The notes below the pieces were generated by a model that saw only the letters and a list, made by a program, of their open reading frames with translations, made no database searches and was not told where the DNA came from. DNA of 64,000 nucleotides, taken from Bradyrhizobium sp. CSS354. Lineage in GTDB: Bacteria; Pseudomonadota; Alphaproteobacteria; Rhizobiales; Xanthobacteraceae. Shown in pieces: positions 18,115 to 26,956 of the stretch. A program made the position numbers and the translations under genes. How positions within the stretch are numbered: the stretch's first letter is position 1; every line of letters starts with the position of its first letter. The DNA lies in contig NZ_JAACFU010000012.1 in assembly GCF_029051725.1 (NCBI RefSeq), positions 119,639 to 183,638 on the forward strand. The letters run 5' to 3'.

Positions 18115-19398
18115 ATGACCGACCGACGCCCCCTGCTCCGCGCGCTCTACGACGCCGCCGTCGCCGCCGCTCATCCGAGCACGATTCTGGCGCCGCACCT
18201 GCGGCCCGCACCAAGGGGACGCGTGATCTGCCTCGCCGCCGGCAAGGGCGCGGCCGCGATGGCCGCCGCCGCCGAGCGGCATTACCTCGACACGCTCGGG
18301 CTCGCACCGGAACGCCTCGTCGGCATCGCCACCACGCGTCACGGCTACGGCCTACCGACCCGCCGCATCCGCGTGGTCGAGGCCGGTCATCCCGTGCCTG
18401 ACGAAGCCGGCCTGAAGGGCGCAGCCGACACGCTCGCGCTCGCCGCCGAGGCCGGGCCGGACGATTTGCTCCTGGTGCTGCTCACCGGCGGCGGCTCGGC
18501 GAACTGGATCGCGCCCGTCGACGGCATCAGCTTCGCGCAGAAGCAGGCGGTCAACAAGGCGCTGCTCCGCTCCGGCGCGCCGATCGGCGAGATGAATGTC
18601 GTGCGCAAGCACCTGTCGCGGATCAAGGGCGGCCGGCTGGCGCGCGCAGGCAGAAATGCTGCCGAGATCGTGACGCTTGCGATCTCCGACGTGCCGCATG
18701 ACGACCCCTCCGCGATCGCCTCCGGTCCGACCGTGCCCGATCCGACCACGCTCAATGATGCGCGCGCCATCGTCGCCAAATACAAGCTCGACATCGACGA
18801 TGCCGTGCGCCGCGCGCTGGACGACCCCGCCAACGAGAGCTGCAAGCCCGGTGACGCAGCGTTCGCTCGCGCGCATTTCGAATTGATCGCGCGTCCGAAG
18901 CAATCGCTCGACGCTGCGGTGAAACTCGCGCATGAAGCCGGTTACGAGACAATCGATCTCGGCGCCGACCTCGAAGGCGAGGCCCGCGACGTTGCCGCCG
19001 ATCACGCCAGGCTGGCGCTTCAGGCCCGCGCGCAGGGCAAGCGCGTCGCGATCCTCTCCGGCGGCGAGCTCACGGTCACCGTGCGCGGCAATGGCCGCGG
19101 CGGCCCGAACCAGGAATACGCGCTGGCGCTCGCGGGCCTCTTGAAGGACACGCCTGACATCTCCGCGCTCGCCGGCGACACCGACGGCGCCGATGGCGGC
19201 GCCGGAAATCCCACCGACCCCGCCGGCGCGCTGATCGACGCGGCGACGTTCGCGAAGATGACGGCGCAGGGACTGCAGCCGCAGGCCTATCTCGACAACA
19301 ACGACGCGACCACATTCTTCGAGGCGACGGGCGACCTGTTGCTGCCGGGTCCCACGCTGACCAACGTGAACGACATCCGGGTAATCCTGGTCGACTGA
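18115..19398 (+). CDS. Glycerate 2-kinase, MOFRL family (TtuD/GckA-like)
   Basis: A 427-residue cytoplasmic kinase that phosphorylates D-glycerate at O-2. The N-terminal half has A-A-G-K-G-A-A-A-M with the family lysine near residue 42, and T-G-G-G-S-A-N-W near 124. The C-terminal MOFRL domain has S-G-G-E-L-T-V-T-V-R-G and G-R-G-G-P-N-Q-E-Y near 318-335, then D-G-A-D-G-G. The ATG at 18115 is chosen because the family begins there; an upstream start at 18076 adds an unrelated stretch. It appears to be a stand-alone gene after the third binding-protein terminator. It links hydroxypyruvate/tartronate or glycine metabolism to 2-phosphoglycerate. Confidence 0.9.
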   Translation: MTDRRPLLRALYDAAVAAAHPSTILAPHLRPAPRGRVICLAAGKGAAAMAAAAERHYLDTLGLAPERLVGIATTRHGYGLPTRRIRVVEAGHPVPDEAGLKGAADTLALAAEAGPDDLLLVLLTGGGSANWIAPVDGISFAQKQAVNKALLRSGAPIGEMNVVRKHLSRIKGGRLARAGRNAAEIVTLAISDVPHDDPSAIASGPTVPDPTTLNDARAIVAKYKLDIDDAVRRALDDPANESCKPGDAAFARAHFELIARPKQSLDAAVKLAHEAGYETIDLGADLEGEARDVAADHARLALQARAQGKRVAILSGGELTVTVRGNGRGGPNQEYALALAGLLKDTPDISALAGDTDGADGGAGNPTDPAGALIDAATFAKMTAQGLQPQAYLDNNDATTFFEATGDLLLPGPTLTNVNDIRVILVD

Positions 19399-19618
19399 CA
19401 CCGCGGCATCGTCGTCCGGCCGGCTCAGCGCGCCGTTCGGCGGGACGGCATGGTTAACGATCTCTGAGTTCTCGTCGGCGCCTCTTTTCCAGGAGCCGCC
19501 ATCGCCGCTTTTAACCTCGCGTTCGCTGCAGTTTCAGGAATGCGCCCTGAAATTGGGCGAATCATTGGGCTCATTCACCACCGCCTGCTCTAATCGCGTC
19601 GTCCCGGGGGCAACGCGC

Positions 19619-21715
19619 ATGGCGCAGAGTGATCAGGAGGTCGCAAGCATTGATCCGCTCGTGCTCGGCGAGCTGCTCAAGTGCGCCGCCAATAATCTGT
19701 GGCTCGGGATCATTCTCTTTGGCAGCGACCGCAGGGTCATTTTCTGCAATCCGCGCTACCGCGAGATGTACGCGCTCTCGCCCGAGCAGGTGCACCCGGG
19801 CACACCGATCAAGGACCTGATCCAGCATCGGCTCAAACTGGGCCTGAACATCCGCGGAGAAGCCGGCGCCTATGTCCGCGCCCGCACCGAGCGTTCGGTC
19901 GTCAGCGAGCAGACGGTCCAGCAGTTCGCCGACGGACGAATCATCGCCTACACCATCCATCCCCTGCCCGACGGCGGCGGCATGGCGACGCACGAGGACA
20001 TTACAGAGCGCGAAGAGCTCAGTGCGCGGCTACAGGAACGCAATTTTCAGTTCGACATTGCGATCAACAACATGTCGCAGGGACTTTGCTTCTTCAGCGC
20101 CGACCATCGGCTGCTGGTCTGCAACACGCACTATATCGAAATGTACGGCCTGCCGCCCGACCGCGTTCGTCCGGGCACGCCGCTCCAGGAGATCCTCGAC
20201 ATGCGCTTCGAAGCCGGCAGCGTGCCGGCCATGACGCGGGAGGAATATGCTAGATGGCGGACCGATGTTGCCACATCAGCCGAGGCCATGGACAGCGTCG
20301 TCGAGATGCGGAACGGGCGAACCTTCAAGATCAGGCATCGACCGATGCCCGATCTCGGATGGGTCGCGACCCACGAAGACATCACCGAGCAGTGCAAGGC
20401 GGAATTGAAGATCGCGCATATGGCGCACCACGACGCGCTGACGGACCTCGCCAATCGCGCCCTGCTCGGTCAGCGCCTCAAGCAGGCGCTCGAACAGGGT
20501 GGGATGTTCGCGATCCACCACATCGATCTCGACAAGTTCAAGGCCGTCAACGACACCCTGGGCCATCAGGCCGGCGACATCCTGCTGCAGGATGCCAGCC
20601 GCCGCCTCAAGCAGCTCGCGCGCGACAGCGATACGATCGCGCGCATGGGTGGCGATGAATTCGTGATCCTCCAGACCCCGATTTCCAATTCGAGCGAAGC
20701 GGACGCGCTGGCGCGTGATGTTGTCAGCACGCTGAGTGCTCCGTTCGGGCTCGACGGACACCAGACCATTGCGGGCGCGAGCATCGGGATCGCCATTGCG
20801 CCCGGCGACGGCTCGACGCCCGAACAACTCCTGCACAATGCCGATCTGGCCCTGTATCGCGCAAAAAGCGGCGGCCGCGGCATGCACTGCTTCTTCGAAC
20901 CGGCCATGGGCGAAGAGGCGCAAAGCCGTCGCGCGCTGGAGCAGGACCTGCGCAACGGCCTTGCCGCCGGCGAGTTCGAGCTGCACTACCAGCCGGTCGT
21001 GAAGACCGACGGCGGCGAGATCAGCGGCTTCGAAGCCTTGATCCGTTGGCGACATCCACGGCGCGGACTGGTCGCGCCGAACAGCTTTATCCCGCTTGCG
21101 GAAGAGATCGGCCTGATCGTGCCGATCGGCGAATGGGTGATCCGGCAGGCCTGTGCCACTGCAAGCCGGTGGCCGGACCATCTGCACGTCGCCGTCAATA
21201 TCTCGGCGGTGCAATTCCGTCAGCCGGGCCTGACGGAGGTGATCGTCGGCGCGCTGGCGGCCTCCGCCCTCGATCCGCGGCGGCTGGAGATCGAGATCAC
21301 GGAAAGCGTTCTGCTGCAGGACAGGCATGGGACGCTGACGACGCTGCACCAGCTCCGCGCACTGGGCATCAAGGTCGCCATGGACGATTTCGGCACCGGC
21401 TATTCGTCACTGACCTATCTGCAATGCTTTCCCTTCGACAAGATCAAGATCGATCGGTCTTTCGTCAGCGGCGTGGAAAACAATGCGGCATCCCTCAGCA
21501 TCGTGCGAGCGGTGGCGGCGCTGGCGCGCGGAATGGGCATGACGACGACGGCGGAGGGCGTGGAGACCGAGGAGCAAAGGGACCGGATCGCAGCGGAGGG
21601 CTGCACCGAAATGCAGGGCTATCTGTTCAGCCCTCCCTTGCCCGCCGTGGAAATCGAGCGCCGCTTCCTGTCCGCGGACGCACCTGCCATGCCCGACCGG
21701 TTCGCTGCAGCCTAA
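19619..21715 (+). CDS. PAS-PAS-GGDEF-EAL cyclic-di-GMP signalling protein
   Basis: A 698-residue protein. Two tandem PAS domains of similar sequence (each with F-x-x-D-x-R/H-x-x-x-C-N-x-x-Y/R-x-E/I-M-Y) fill about residues 15-260. A diguanylate cyclase domain has an intact G-G-D-E-F at 344-348. An EAL phosphodiesterase domain has E-A-L at 472-474 and D-D-F-G-T-G-Y-S-S-L later. Both catalytic motifs look intact, so it may make or break cyclic-di-GMP depending on PAS input. No transmembrane segment is evident, so it is likely cytoplasmic. The ATG at 19619 is preferred over a TTG 66 bases upstream. No operon partner is visible. Confidence 0.92.
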   Translation: MAQSDQEVASIDPLVLGELLKCAANNLWLGIILFGSDRRVIFCNPRYREMYALSPEQVHPGTPIKDLIQHRLKLGLNIRGEAGAYVRARTERSVVSEQTVQQFADGRIIAYTIHPLPDGGGMATHEDITEREELSARLQERNFQFDIAINNMSQGLCFFSADHRLLVCNTHYIEMYGLPPDRVRPGTPLQEILDMRFEAGSVPAMTREEYARWRTDVATSAEAMDSVVEMRNGRTFKIRHRPMPDLGWVATHEDITEQCKAELKIAHMAHHDALTDLANRALLGQRLKQALEQGGMFAIHHIDLDKFKAVNDTLGHQAGDILLQDASRRLKQLARDSDTIARMGGDEFVILQTPISNSSEADALARDVVSTLSAPFGLDGHQTIAGASIGIAIAPGDGSTPEQLLHNADLALYRAKSGGRGMHCFFEPAMGEEAQSRRALEQDLRNGLAAGEFELHYQPVVKTDGGEISGFEALIRWRHPRRGLVAPNSFIPLAEEIGLIVPIGEWVIRQACATASRWPDHLHVAVNISAVQFRQPGLTEVIVGALAASALDPRRLEIEITESVLLQDRHGTLTTLHQLRALGIKVAMDDFGTGYSSLTYLQCFPFDKIKIDRSFVSGVENNAASLSIVRAVAALARGMGMTTTAEGVETEEQRDRIAAEGCTEMQGYLFSPPLPAVEIERRFLSADAPAMPDRFAAA

Positions 21716-21769
21716 CCGCCGCCAGCCCGCCCGCGGGTTCGATGCTCCGTCGCCGGCGCAACGAATCCC

Positions 21770-22279
21770 TCAAAACTCGTTGGCGATCTTCGAAAGCATT
21801 CCGAGCAGGGCTTCGCGGTTGGACGGCCCGAGCAGCTCGTTCAGCCGGGCCTCGTGCTTGGTGGCGACGAGCTTCTTGGCACGGGCCAGCACGGCCTTGC
21901 CCTTATCGGTCAGCACCAGGATGTGCGAGCGGCGGTCGTTGGTGGAGCGGATCCGCGCGCAAAGATCGCGGCTCTCGAGATTGTCGAGCATGGCCACGAA
22001 GTTCGGACGCAGGATGCCTAGGGTGGAGGCGATCTCGGTCTGGTTACGGCCCGGGTTTTTCTCGACCAGCAGCAGCACGGAGAACTGCGCCGGCGTGAGC
22101 TGGAGCGAGGCCATGCAGCGCAGGAAATTCTCGAACACCTTGAGCTGTGCCCGCTTCAGGACATAGCCGAGCTGCTCCGAGAGCTCGCCGAGCTGGAGGG
22201 CTTCGCCGGGCCCTTCGGCCGCGTCCTTGCGGCCCTTGGCTGTGTCGGCGGATTTTTCAGCGGTTTTGGAAACGGTCAT
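21770..22279 (-). CDS. MarR family regulator, CouR/HcaR-like
   Basis: A 169-residue MarR-type winged-helix repressor. The wing region has the MarR signature D-R-R-S-H-I-L-V-L-T-D-K-G-K-A near residues 115-129. The recognition helix follows Q-T-E-I-A-S-T-L-G-I, and the N-terminus is a charged extension of about 30 residues. It is divergent from a HAAT ABC transporter operon, with a perfect 10-base inverted repeat in between. In Rhodopseudomonas and Agrobacterium, MarR proteins of this kind (CouR, HcaR) repress hydroxycinnamate degradation and are released by the hydroxycinnamoyl-CoA. That role here is inferred from the neighbouring feruloyl-CoA synthase block. Confidence 0.85.
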   Translation of the reverse strand: MTVSKTAEKSADTAKGRKDAAEGPGEALQLGELSEQLGYVLKRAQLKVFENFLRCMASLQLTPAQFSVLLLVEKNPGRNQTEIASTLGILRPNFVAMLDNLESRDLCARIRSTNDRRSHILVLTDKGKAVLARAKKLVATKHEARLNELLGPSNREALLGMLSKIANEF

Positions 22280-22336
22280 CGCCTCATGCTCGCAATCCCG
22301 TTAAGTTCGGGAGGATCGTTCGCCACCCTTGATGTT

Positions 22337-22370
22337 ATATTTGATAATTGTTATGGACCATATCAAATAT
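22337..22370. promoter_or_regulatory. Operator-like inverted repeat, MarR/ABC divergent promoter
   Basis: ATATTTGATA at 22337 and TATCAAATAT at 22361 are perfect inverted arms. Between and into them lies GTTATGGACCATATC, which resembles the sites upstream of pobA and the hydratase gene. It lies 58 bases from the MarR start and 85 bases from the permease start. Confidence 0.65.
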
Positions 22371-22454
22371 CGTCAGCGCTGTTCAATGGCTGTGAGCGGA
22401 CCGTCCACCACAATCAGGGGACCGGTCCTGAATCTTTGAGGGGGGCGTCCGGTC

Positions 22455-23495
22455 TTGAATACCACCATCATGCTGTTCCTGCTGCAGGACGGCATCACCA
22501 ATGGCGCGATCTATGCGCTGCTCGGCCTGGCGCTGGTGCTGGTGTTCGCCGTCACCCGCGTCATCCTCATTCCCCAAGGCGAATTCGTCACCTATGGCGC
22601 GCTGACCTATGCCTCGCTGGCCGCGGGCCAGATGCCGGGCACGGCAAAACTCGCGCTCGCCCTGGGCATCGGCGCCTTCGCCTTCGACCTGTTCGCGGCG
22701 CGCAAGGCGCTGCACGGGCGCCTGATCCTGCGCAGCACCGTCACCAATATCGTGCTGCCGGCCATCGTGCTGGCGCTGACCGTCTACTTTGCCGCTCAGA
22801 AGCCGCCGGTTGCGGTCTGCATCGCGCTGTCGCTGGTGATCCTGGCGATGATCGGCCTGTTTCTCTACCGCATCGCATTCCAACCGCTGGCGCACACCTC
22901 GGTGTTGGTGTTGCTGATCGCCTCGGTGGGCGTCCACCTCGCGCTTCAGGGTTTGGGCCTTTTGTTCTTCGGCGCCGAAGGCCAGCGCGGACCTGCCGTG
23001 CTGTCGGGATCTTTCACCGCCGGCGCGCTGCGCTTCACCGGCCAGAGCATCACGGTCTATGGCATTACCATCGCCTTCATCGTCGGGCTGTGGCTGTTCT
23101 TCGGGCTCACGCTCTACGGCAAGGCGCTACGCGCGACCGCCGTGAACCGGCTGGGTGCCCGGCTCGTCGGGATCCGCACGACGCTGTCCGGACAGATCGC
23201 CTTCCTGCTGGCGTCCGTCATCGGTGCACTGTCGGGCATCATGATCGTGCCGATCACGACGCTGTATTACGACTCGGGCTTCCTGATCGGCCTGAAGGGC
23301 TTTGTCGCCGCCATCATCGGCGGACTTGTCAGCTACCCCCTCACCGCCGTCGCGGCGCTGGTCGTCGGCATCGTCGAGGCGTTCTCGTCCTTCTATGCCT
23401 CCAACTACAAGGAGGTGATCGTTTTCATGCTCTTGATTCCCGTGCTGCTGCTGCGCTCGCTCGCGGCGCCTGCGGTCGAGGAAGAAAAGGACTGA
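22455..23495 (+). CDS. HAAT-type ABC permease (LivH-like), hydroxycinnamate block
   Basis: A 346-residue inner-membrane permease, longer than the LivH at 11943. It opens Q-D-G-I-T-N-G-A-I-Y-A-L-L-G-L-A, the LivH start. Extra hydrophobic segments lie around residues 60-140. The cytoplasmic T-L-Y-G-K-A-L-R-A-T-A loop near residue 220 contacts the ATPase. The start is TTG at 22455 after a G-rich ribosome site; ATG at 22470 is an alternative. The next gene follows 7 bases after the stop. By position this is the counterpart of the Rhodopseudomonas CouPSTU-type transporter for p-coumarate and related aromatics. Confidence 0.85.
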   Translation: MNTTIMLFLLQDGITNGAIYALLGLALVLVFAVTRVILIPQGEFVTYGALTYASLAAGQMPGTAKLALALGIGAFAFDLFAARKALHGRLILRSTVTNIVLPAIVLALTVYFAAQKPPVAVCIALSLVILAMIGLFLYRIAFQPLAHTSVLVLLIASVGVHLALQGLGLLFFGAEGQRGPAVLSGSFTAGALRFTGQSITVYGITIAFIVGLWLFFGLTLYGKALRATAVNRLGARLVGIRTTLSGQIAFLLASVIGALSGIMIVPITTLYYDSGFLIGLKGFVAAIIGGLVSYPLTAVAALVVGIVEAFSSFYASNYKEVIVFMLLIPVLLLRSLAAPAVEEEKD

Positions 23496-23502
23496 CGCCA
23501 AG

Positions 23503-25272
23503 ATGCAGAGCCGGCTCCCCATCCTCATCTTCGCGCTGATCATGGCGGCGATCCCGTTTGTTCCGGGCATGCCCCCGTTCTGGATCGTTCTGCTCGACAA
23601 TATCGGCCTCGCGGCCCTCGTCGCGATGGGCCTCGTGCTGCTGACCGGCGTCGGCGGCCTGACCTCGTTTGGACAGGCGGCCTTCGTCGGCTTCGGCGCC
23701 TACACCACCGCGGTGCTGTCGACGACCTACGGCATGTCGCCCTGGCTGACGCTGCCGCTGTCGCTGGTGGTCAGCGGATTGTTGGCGGTGCTGCTCGGCC
23801 TCGTCACCGTCCGTCTCTCCGGCCACTATCTGCCGCTCGGCACGCTCGCCTGGGGACTCGGCTTGTTCTATCTCTTCAGCAAGCTGGAATTTTTGGGAAG
23901 AAACGACGGCATCTCGGCGATCCCGCCGCTGTCGATCGGCTCGTTCAAGATGCTCTCGCCCGGCTCGATCTACTACGCGATCTGGGTTGCCGTGATCCTC
24001 TCGGCGCTGCTCACGATGAACCTGCTGGACTCCCGCACCGGCCGCGCCATCCGCGCGCTCCGGCGCGGCCATATCGCGGCCGAGGCGTTCGGCGTGCACA
24101 CGCCGCGGGCGAAAATGCTGGTGTTCATCCACGCCGCCGTGCTCGCCGGTCTCTCCGGCTGGCTCTACGCCCATCTTCAACGCGCGGTGAACCCGACGCC
24201 GTTCGGCGCGCAGGCCGGCATCGAATATCTCTTCATCGCCGTGGTCGGCGGCGCCGGGTATGTCTGGGGCGGCGTCCTGGGCGCGGCGCTCGTCGTGGTC
24301 CTGAAGGAAGTGCTGCAGAGCTATCTGCCGCTGATCCTGCCCGGCTCCGGCCAGGTCGAAACCATCGTGTTCGGCATCATGCTGGTGGCGCTGCTCCAGC
24401 TCGCACCCGGCGGCGTCTGGCCCTGGCTGATGTCGTTCCTGCCTCAGCGTACCAGTGGCAAAAAGCCGGACACCTCGCTGAAACTGGAGCAGCGCACCCG
24501 CTCACCCGGCCAATCCAGCGTCCTGCTCCAGGTCGAGAAGGCGCGGAAGCAATTCGGCGGCGTGGTCGCGGTGAACAACGTCTCCTTCGACGTTCAGGCC
24601 CGCGAGATCGTCGCGTTGATCGGCCCCAACGGCGCCGGCAAGAGCACCACCTTCAACCTGATCACCGGCGTACTGTCGGCCAGCTCGGGCTCGATCTCCG
24701 TGCTCGGCAACAAGGTCGACAGGGCGCCGCCGCAGGAGATCGTCAAGCTCGGCATCTCCCGCACCTTCCAGCACGTCAAGCTGGTGCCTGATATGACCGT
24801 GCTGGAGAACGTCGCGATCGGCGCCCATCTGCGCGGCCATTCGGGGCCGATCTCCTCGATGCTGCGGCTCGACCGCGCCGACGAGGCAAAGCTGCTCGCC
24901 GAAGCCGCCCGCCAGATCGAGCGGGTCGGACTTGGCGAGCAGATGCATCAGCTCGCAGGCTCGCTGTCGCTGGGACAGCAACGGATCGTCGAGATCGCCC
25001 GTGCGTTGTGCGTCGATCCGATGCTGCTGCTGCTCGACGAGCCGGCGGCCGGCCTGCGCCACATGGAAAAGCAGCAGCTCGCGACGCTGCTGCGGGAGCT
25101 GCGCGACGGCGGCATGAGCGTCCTGCTGGTCGAGCACGACATGGGCTTCGTCATGAACCTCGCCGACCGCATCGTGGTGCTCGATTTCGGCACCAAGATC
25201 GCGGAAGGAACGCCGGCCACGATCAAGACCAATCCCGAAGTGATCAAGGCCTATCTCGGAGTGGCGGCATGA
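23503..25272 (+). CDS. Fused HAAT permease (LivM) and ATPase (LivG)
   Basis: A 589-residue fusion. Residues 1 to about 310 are a LivM permease (G-V-G-G-L-T-S-F-G-Q-A-A-F near 48; S-R-T-G-R-A-I-R-A-L-R-R-G loop near 175). A charged linker of about 30 residues follows. The rest is a LivG ATPase with Walker A G-P-N-G-A-G-K-S-T near 375, signature L-S-L-G-Q-Q-R-I, and Walker B L-L-L-L-D-E-P-A-A-G-L. It ends P-E-V-I-K-A-Y-L-G. The frame is continuous through the junction. It overlaps the following LivF gene by ATGA. Confidence 0.9.
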   Translation: MQSRLPILIFALIMAAIPFVPGMPPFWIVLLDNIGLAALVAMGLVLLTGVGGLTSFGQAAFVGFGAYTTAVLSTTYGMSPWLTLPLSLVVSGLLAVLLGLVTVRLSGHYLPLGTLAWGLGLFYLFSKLEFLGRNDGISAIPPLSIGSFKMLSPGSIYYAIWVAVILSALLTMNLLDSRTGRAIRALRRGHIAAEAFGVHTPRAKMLVFIHAAVLAGLSGWLYAHLQRAVNPTPFGAQAGIEYLFIAVVGGAGYVWGGVLGAALVVVLKEVLQSYLPLILPGSGQVETIVFGIMLVALLQLAPGGVWPWLMSFLPQRTSGKKPDTSLKLEQRTRSPGQSSVLLQVEKARKQFGGVVAVNNVSFDVQAREIVALIGPNGAGKSTTFNLITGVLSASSGSISVLGNKVDRAPPQEIVKLGISRTFQHVKLVPDMTVLENVAIGAHLRGHSGPISSMLRLDRADEAKLLAEAARQIERVGLGEQMHQLAGSLSLGQQRIVEIARALCVDPMLLLLDEPAAGLRHMEKQQLATLLRELRDGGMSVLLVEHDMGFVMNLADRIVVLDFGTKIAEGTPATIKTNPEVIKAYLGVAA

Positions 25273-26000
25273 GCGCACTGTTGTCCGTCGCCGACGCCCA
25301 TGTCGCCTATGGCAAGGTCGAGGCCGTGCGCTCAGTCTCGCTCGAAGTCGGCCAAAACCAGATCGTCACCATCGTCGGCGCCAACGGCGCCGGCAAGACC
25401 ACGCTGCTCTCCGCCATCATTGGCATCTTGCCGCTTAAGGGGCGCGTTTCATTCGCAGGTCAGGATCTGTCGCGGCTCGACATCGAGGACCGCGTCGCCA
25501 TGGGGCTTGGCCTCGTTCCCGAGCATCGCGAATTGTTCGTGACCATGAATGTCGAGGACAATCTCGAGCTGGGGGCCTTCCGCATCGAGAGAAGCAAGGC
25601 GAAAGCCTCGATGGAGCGGGTCTACACGCTGTTTCCACGGCTCAAGGAGCGGCGCAAGCAGCTCGCCGGCACGCTCTCCGGCGGCGAGCAGCAGATGCTC
25701 GCGATGGGCCGCGCACTGATGGGTGAGCCAAAGCTCCTGATGCTGGACGAGCCGAGCCTCGGCCTCGCCCCGATCATCGTCGCCGACATTTTCCGCATCG
25801 TCACCGAACTGCGCGCTGCCGGCGTCTCCGTGCTGCTGGTCGAACAGAACGCCCAGGCCGCGCTCAAAATCGCAGATCAGGCCTATGTCATGGAGCTCGG
25901 CGAGTTCGTGCTCAGCGGCAAAGCCAGCGACATCGCGGCGAACGAGCGCGTCGCCGCCAGCTATCTCGGCTTCCAGCACGAAGGCGCGAGTGTGTTGTAG
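25269..26000 (+). CDS. HAAT-type ABC ATPase (LivF-like), hydroxycinnamate block
   Basis: A 243-residue ATPase with Walker A G-A-N-G-A-G-K-T-T near residue 38, signature L-S-G-G-E-Q-Q-M, and Walker B L-M-L-D-E-P-S-L-G-L-A-P. The ATG at 25269 overlaps the fusion gene stop. It completes the three-gene transporter; its binding protein is not adjacent and is most likely the one at 37679. The operon ends here, followed by a long palindromic element. Confidence 0.9.
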   Translation: MSALLSVADAHVAYGKVEAVRSVSLEVGQNQIVTIVGANGAGKTTLLSAIIGILPLKGRVSFAGQDLSRLDIEDRVAMGLGLVPEHRELFVTMNVEDNLELGAFRIERSKAKASMERVYTLFPRLKERRKQLAGTLSGGEQQMLAMGRALMGEPKLLMLDEPSLGLAPIIVADIFRIVTELRAAGVSVLLVEQNAQAALKIADQAYVMELGEFVLSGKASDIAANERVAASYLGFQHEGASVL

Positions 26001-26016
26001 GTTCGCAGCGACCGCC

Positions 26017-26171
26017 TCTTCCCTTCTCCCCTTGCGGGAGAAGGTGGCGCGAAGCGCCGGATGAGGGGTTCTCTCCGCGAATGACGACGTGGGGCCATCA
26101 CCTGCGGAAGGACCCCCCTCACCCGTCTCGTCGCTCCGCGACGAGCCACCCTCTCCCGCAAGAGAAGAGGG
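26017..26171. repeat. Palindromic intergenic element, family D
   Basis: CTTCTCCCCTTGCGGGAGAAG at one end and CCCTCTCCCGCAAGAGAAG at the other, with inner matching blocks GGCGCGAAGCGCCGGATGAG and CTCGTCGCTCCGCGACGAG. It fills most of the gap between the ABC operon and the convergent FMN-binding protein gene. Confidence 0.78.
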
Positions 26172-26212
26172 TACACCGCGCAAGCCGCTCTAGCCTTCGT
26201 TGGCAGATAAGC

Positions 26213-26836
26213 TCAACTCGCGGCCTTCTCCCCCTTCATCGCCGCCACCTCCGCCTCCAGCTCCGCAATCCTCGCATCCCTTGCCGCCAGCGCCGCTGCC
26301 ACATCCGTCGCGTCGAACTTCTGCGGGATGTGCTGCGGGCAGTTCGTGTCCCACGCTTCGATCTTGAACAGGATCACCTGCTCCGGCCGGGCACGATAGC
26401 CTTTCGGCATCAGCGATGCCGTCAGCGCCTCGTCGTCCTCGACCACGCGCGCCTCGCCCCAGATCTTCACCCGGCGGCGATGGGCGTAGTCCATCACGAA
26501 GATGTAGGCCTTGGGATTTTCGGACAGGTTTCCCTGGGTGATGTATTGCCGATTGCCGGCGTAGTCCGTGAAAGCCAGCGTCTGCTTGTCCAGCACCTTC
26601 AAAAAGCCCTTCGGGCCGCCGCGATGCTGGATGTAGGGCTGGCCATTGGCCGAGGCGGTGGCAAGATAAAAGCTGTTGGCGTCGGCCAGGAACGCCGCGA
26701 GGTTTTCATCGACCTCGGTGCGCCAGCCGCGCTGCTCGGCATGGGCATAGCCTTCGCGTGATCCTTTTCGGGTCTGGATCGACTTCACCGCCGGCGTGAA
26801 TGCCACGTCGCTGGCATAGGTGTGAGTTGCCGTCAT
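26213..26836 (-). CDS. Pyridoxamine 5'-phosphate oxidase-like FMN-binding protein
   Basis: A 207-residue split-barrel flavoprotein. The core has F-Y-L-A-T-A-S-A-N-G-Q-P-Y-I-Q-H near residue 55, the pattern of the PNPOx-like FMN-binding fold. K-I-W-G-E-A-R-V-V-E follows later, and a C-terminal A-R-D-A-R-I-A-E-L-E-A-E-V coiled-coil stretch begins near 180. The true reaction is unknown; members bind FMN, F420 or heme. It is divergent from a LysR gene with a likely LysR site in the gap, so it is probably that regulator's target. Confidence 0.8.
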   Translation of the reverse strand: MTATHTYASDVAFTPAVKSIQTRKGSREGYAHAEQRGWRTEVDENLAAFLADANSFYLATASANGQPYIQHRGGPKGFLKVLDKQTLAFTDYAGNRQYITQGNLSENPKAYIFVMDYAHRRRVKIWGEARVVEDDEALTASLMPKGYRARPEQVILFKIEAWDTNCPQHIPQKFDATDVAAALAARDARIAELEAEVAAMKGEKAAS

Positions 26837-26933
26837 CGGACCATCTCCTGAAATCCCAGCGCATCCCTGCGTCTTCGCGATCTAAAATGGACCTCCCGGC
26901 GACTAAAACAATCAGGCCGCTTGACACTTCATC

Positions 26934-26950
26934 ATTGCGGCATATGCAAT
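26934..26950. promoter_or_regulatory. LysR-type inverted repeat
   Basis: ATTGC-N7-GCAAT contains the T-N11-A pattern of LysR operators. It lies just ahead of the LysR start, with TTGACA at 26921 as a possible -35 box. Confidence 0.5.
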
Positions 26951-26956
26951 AATGCC

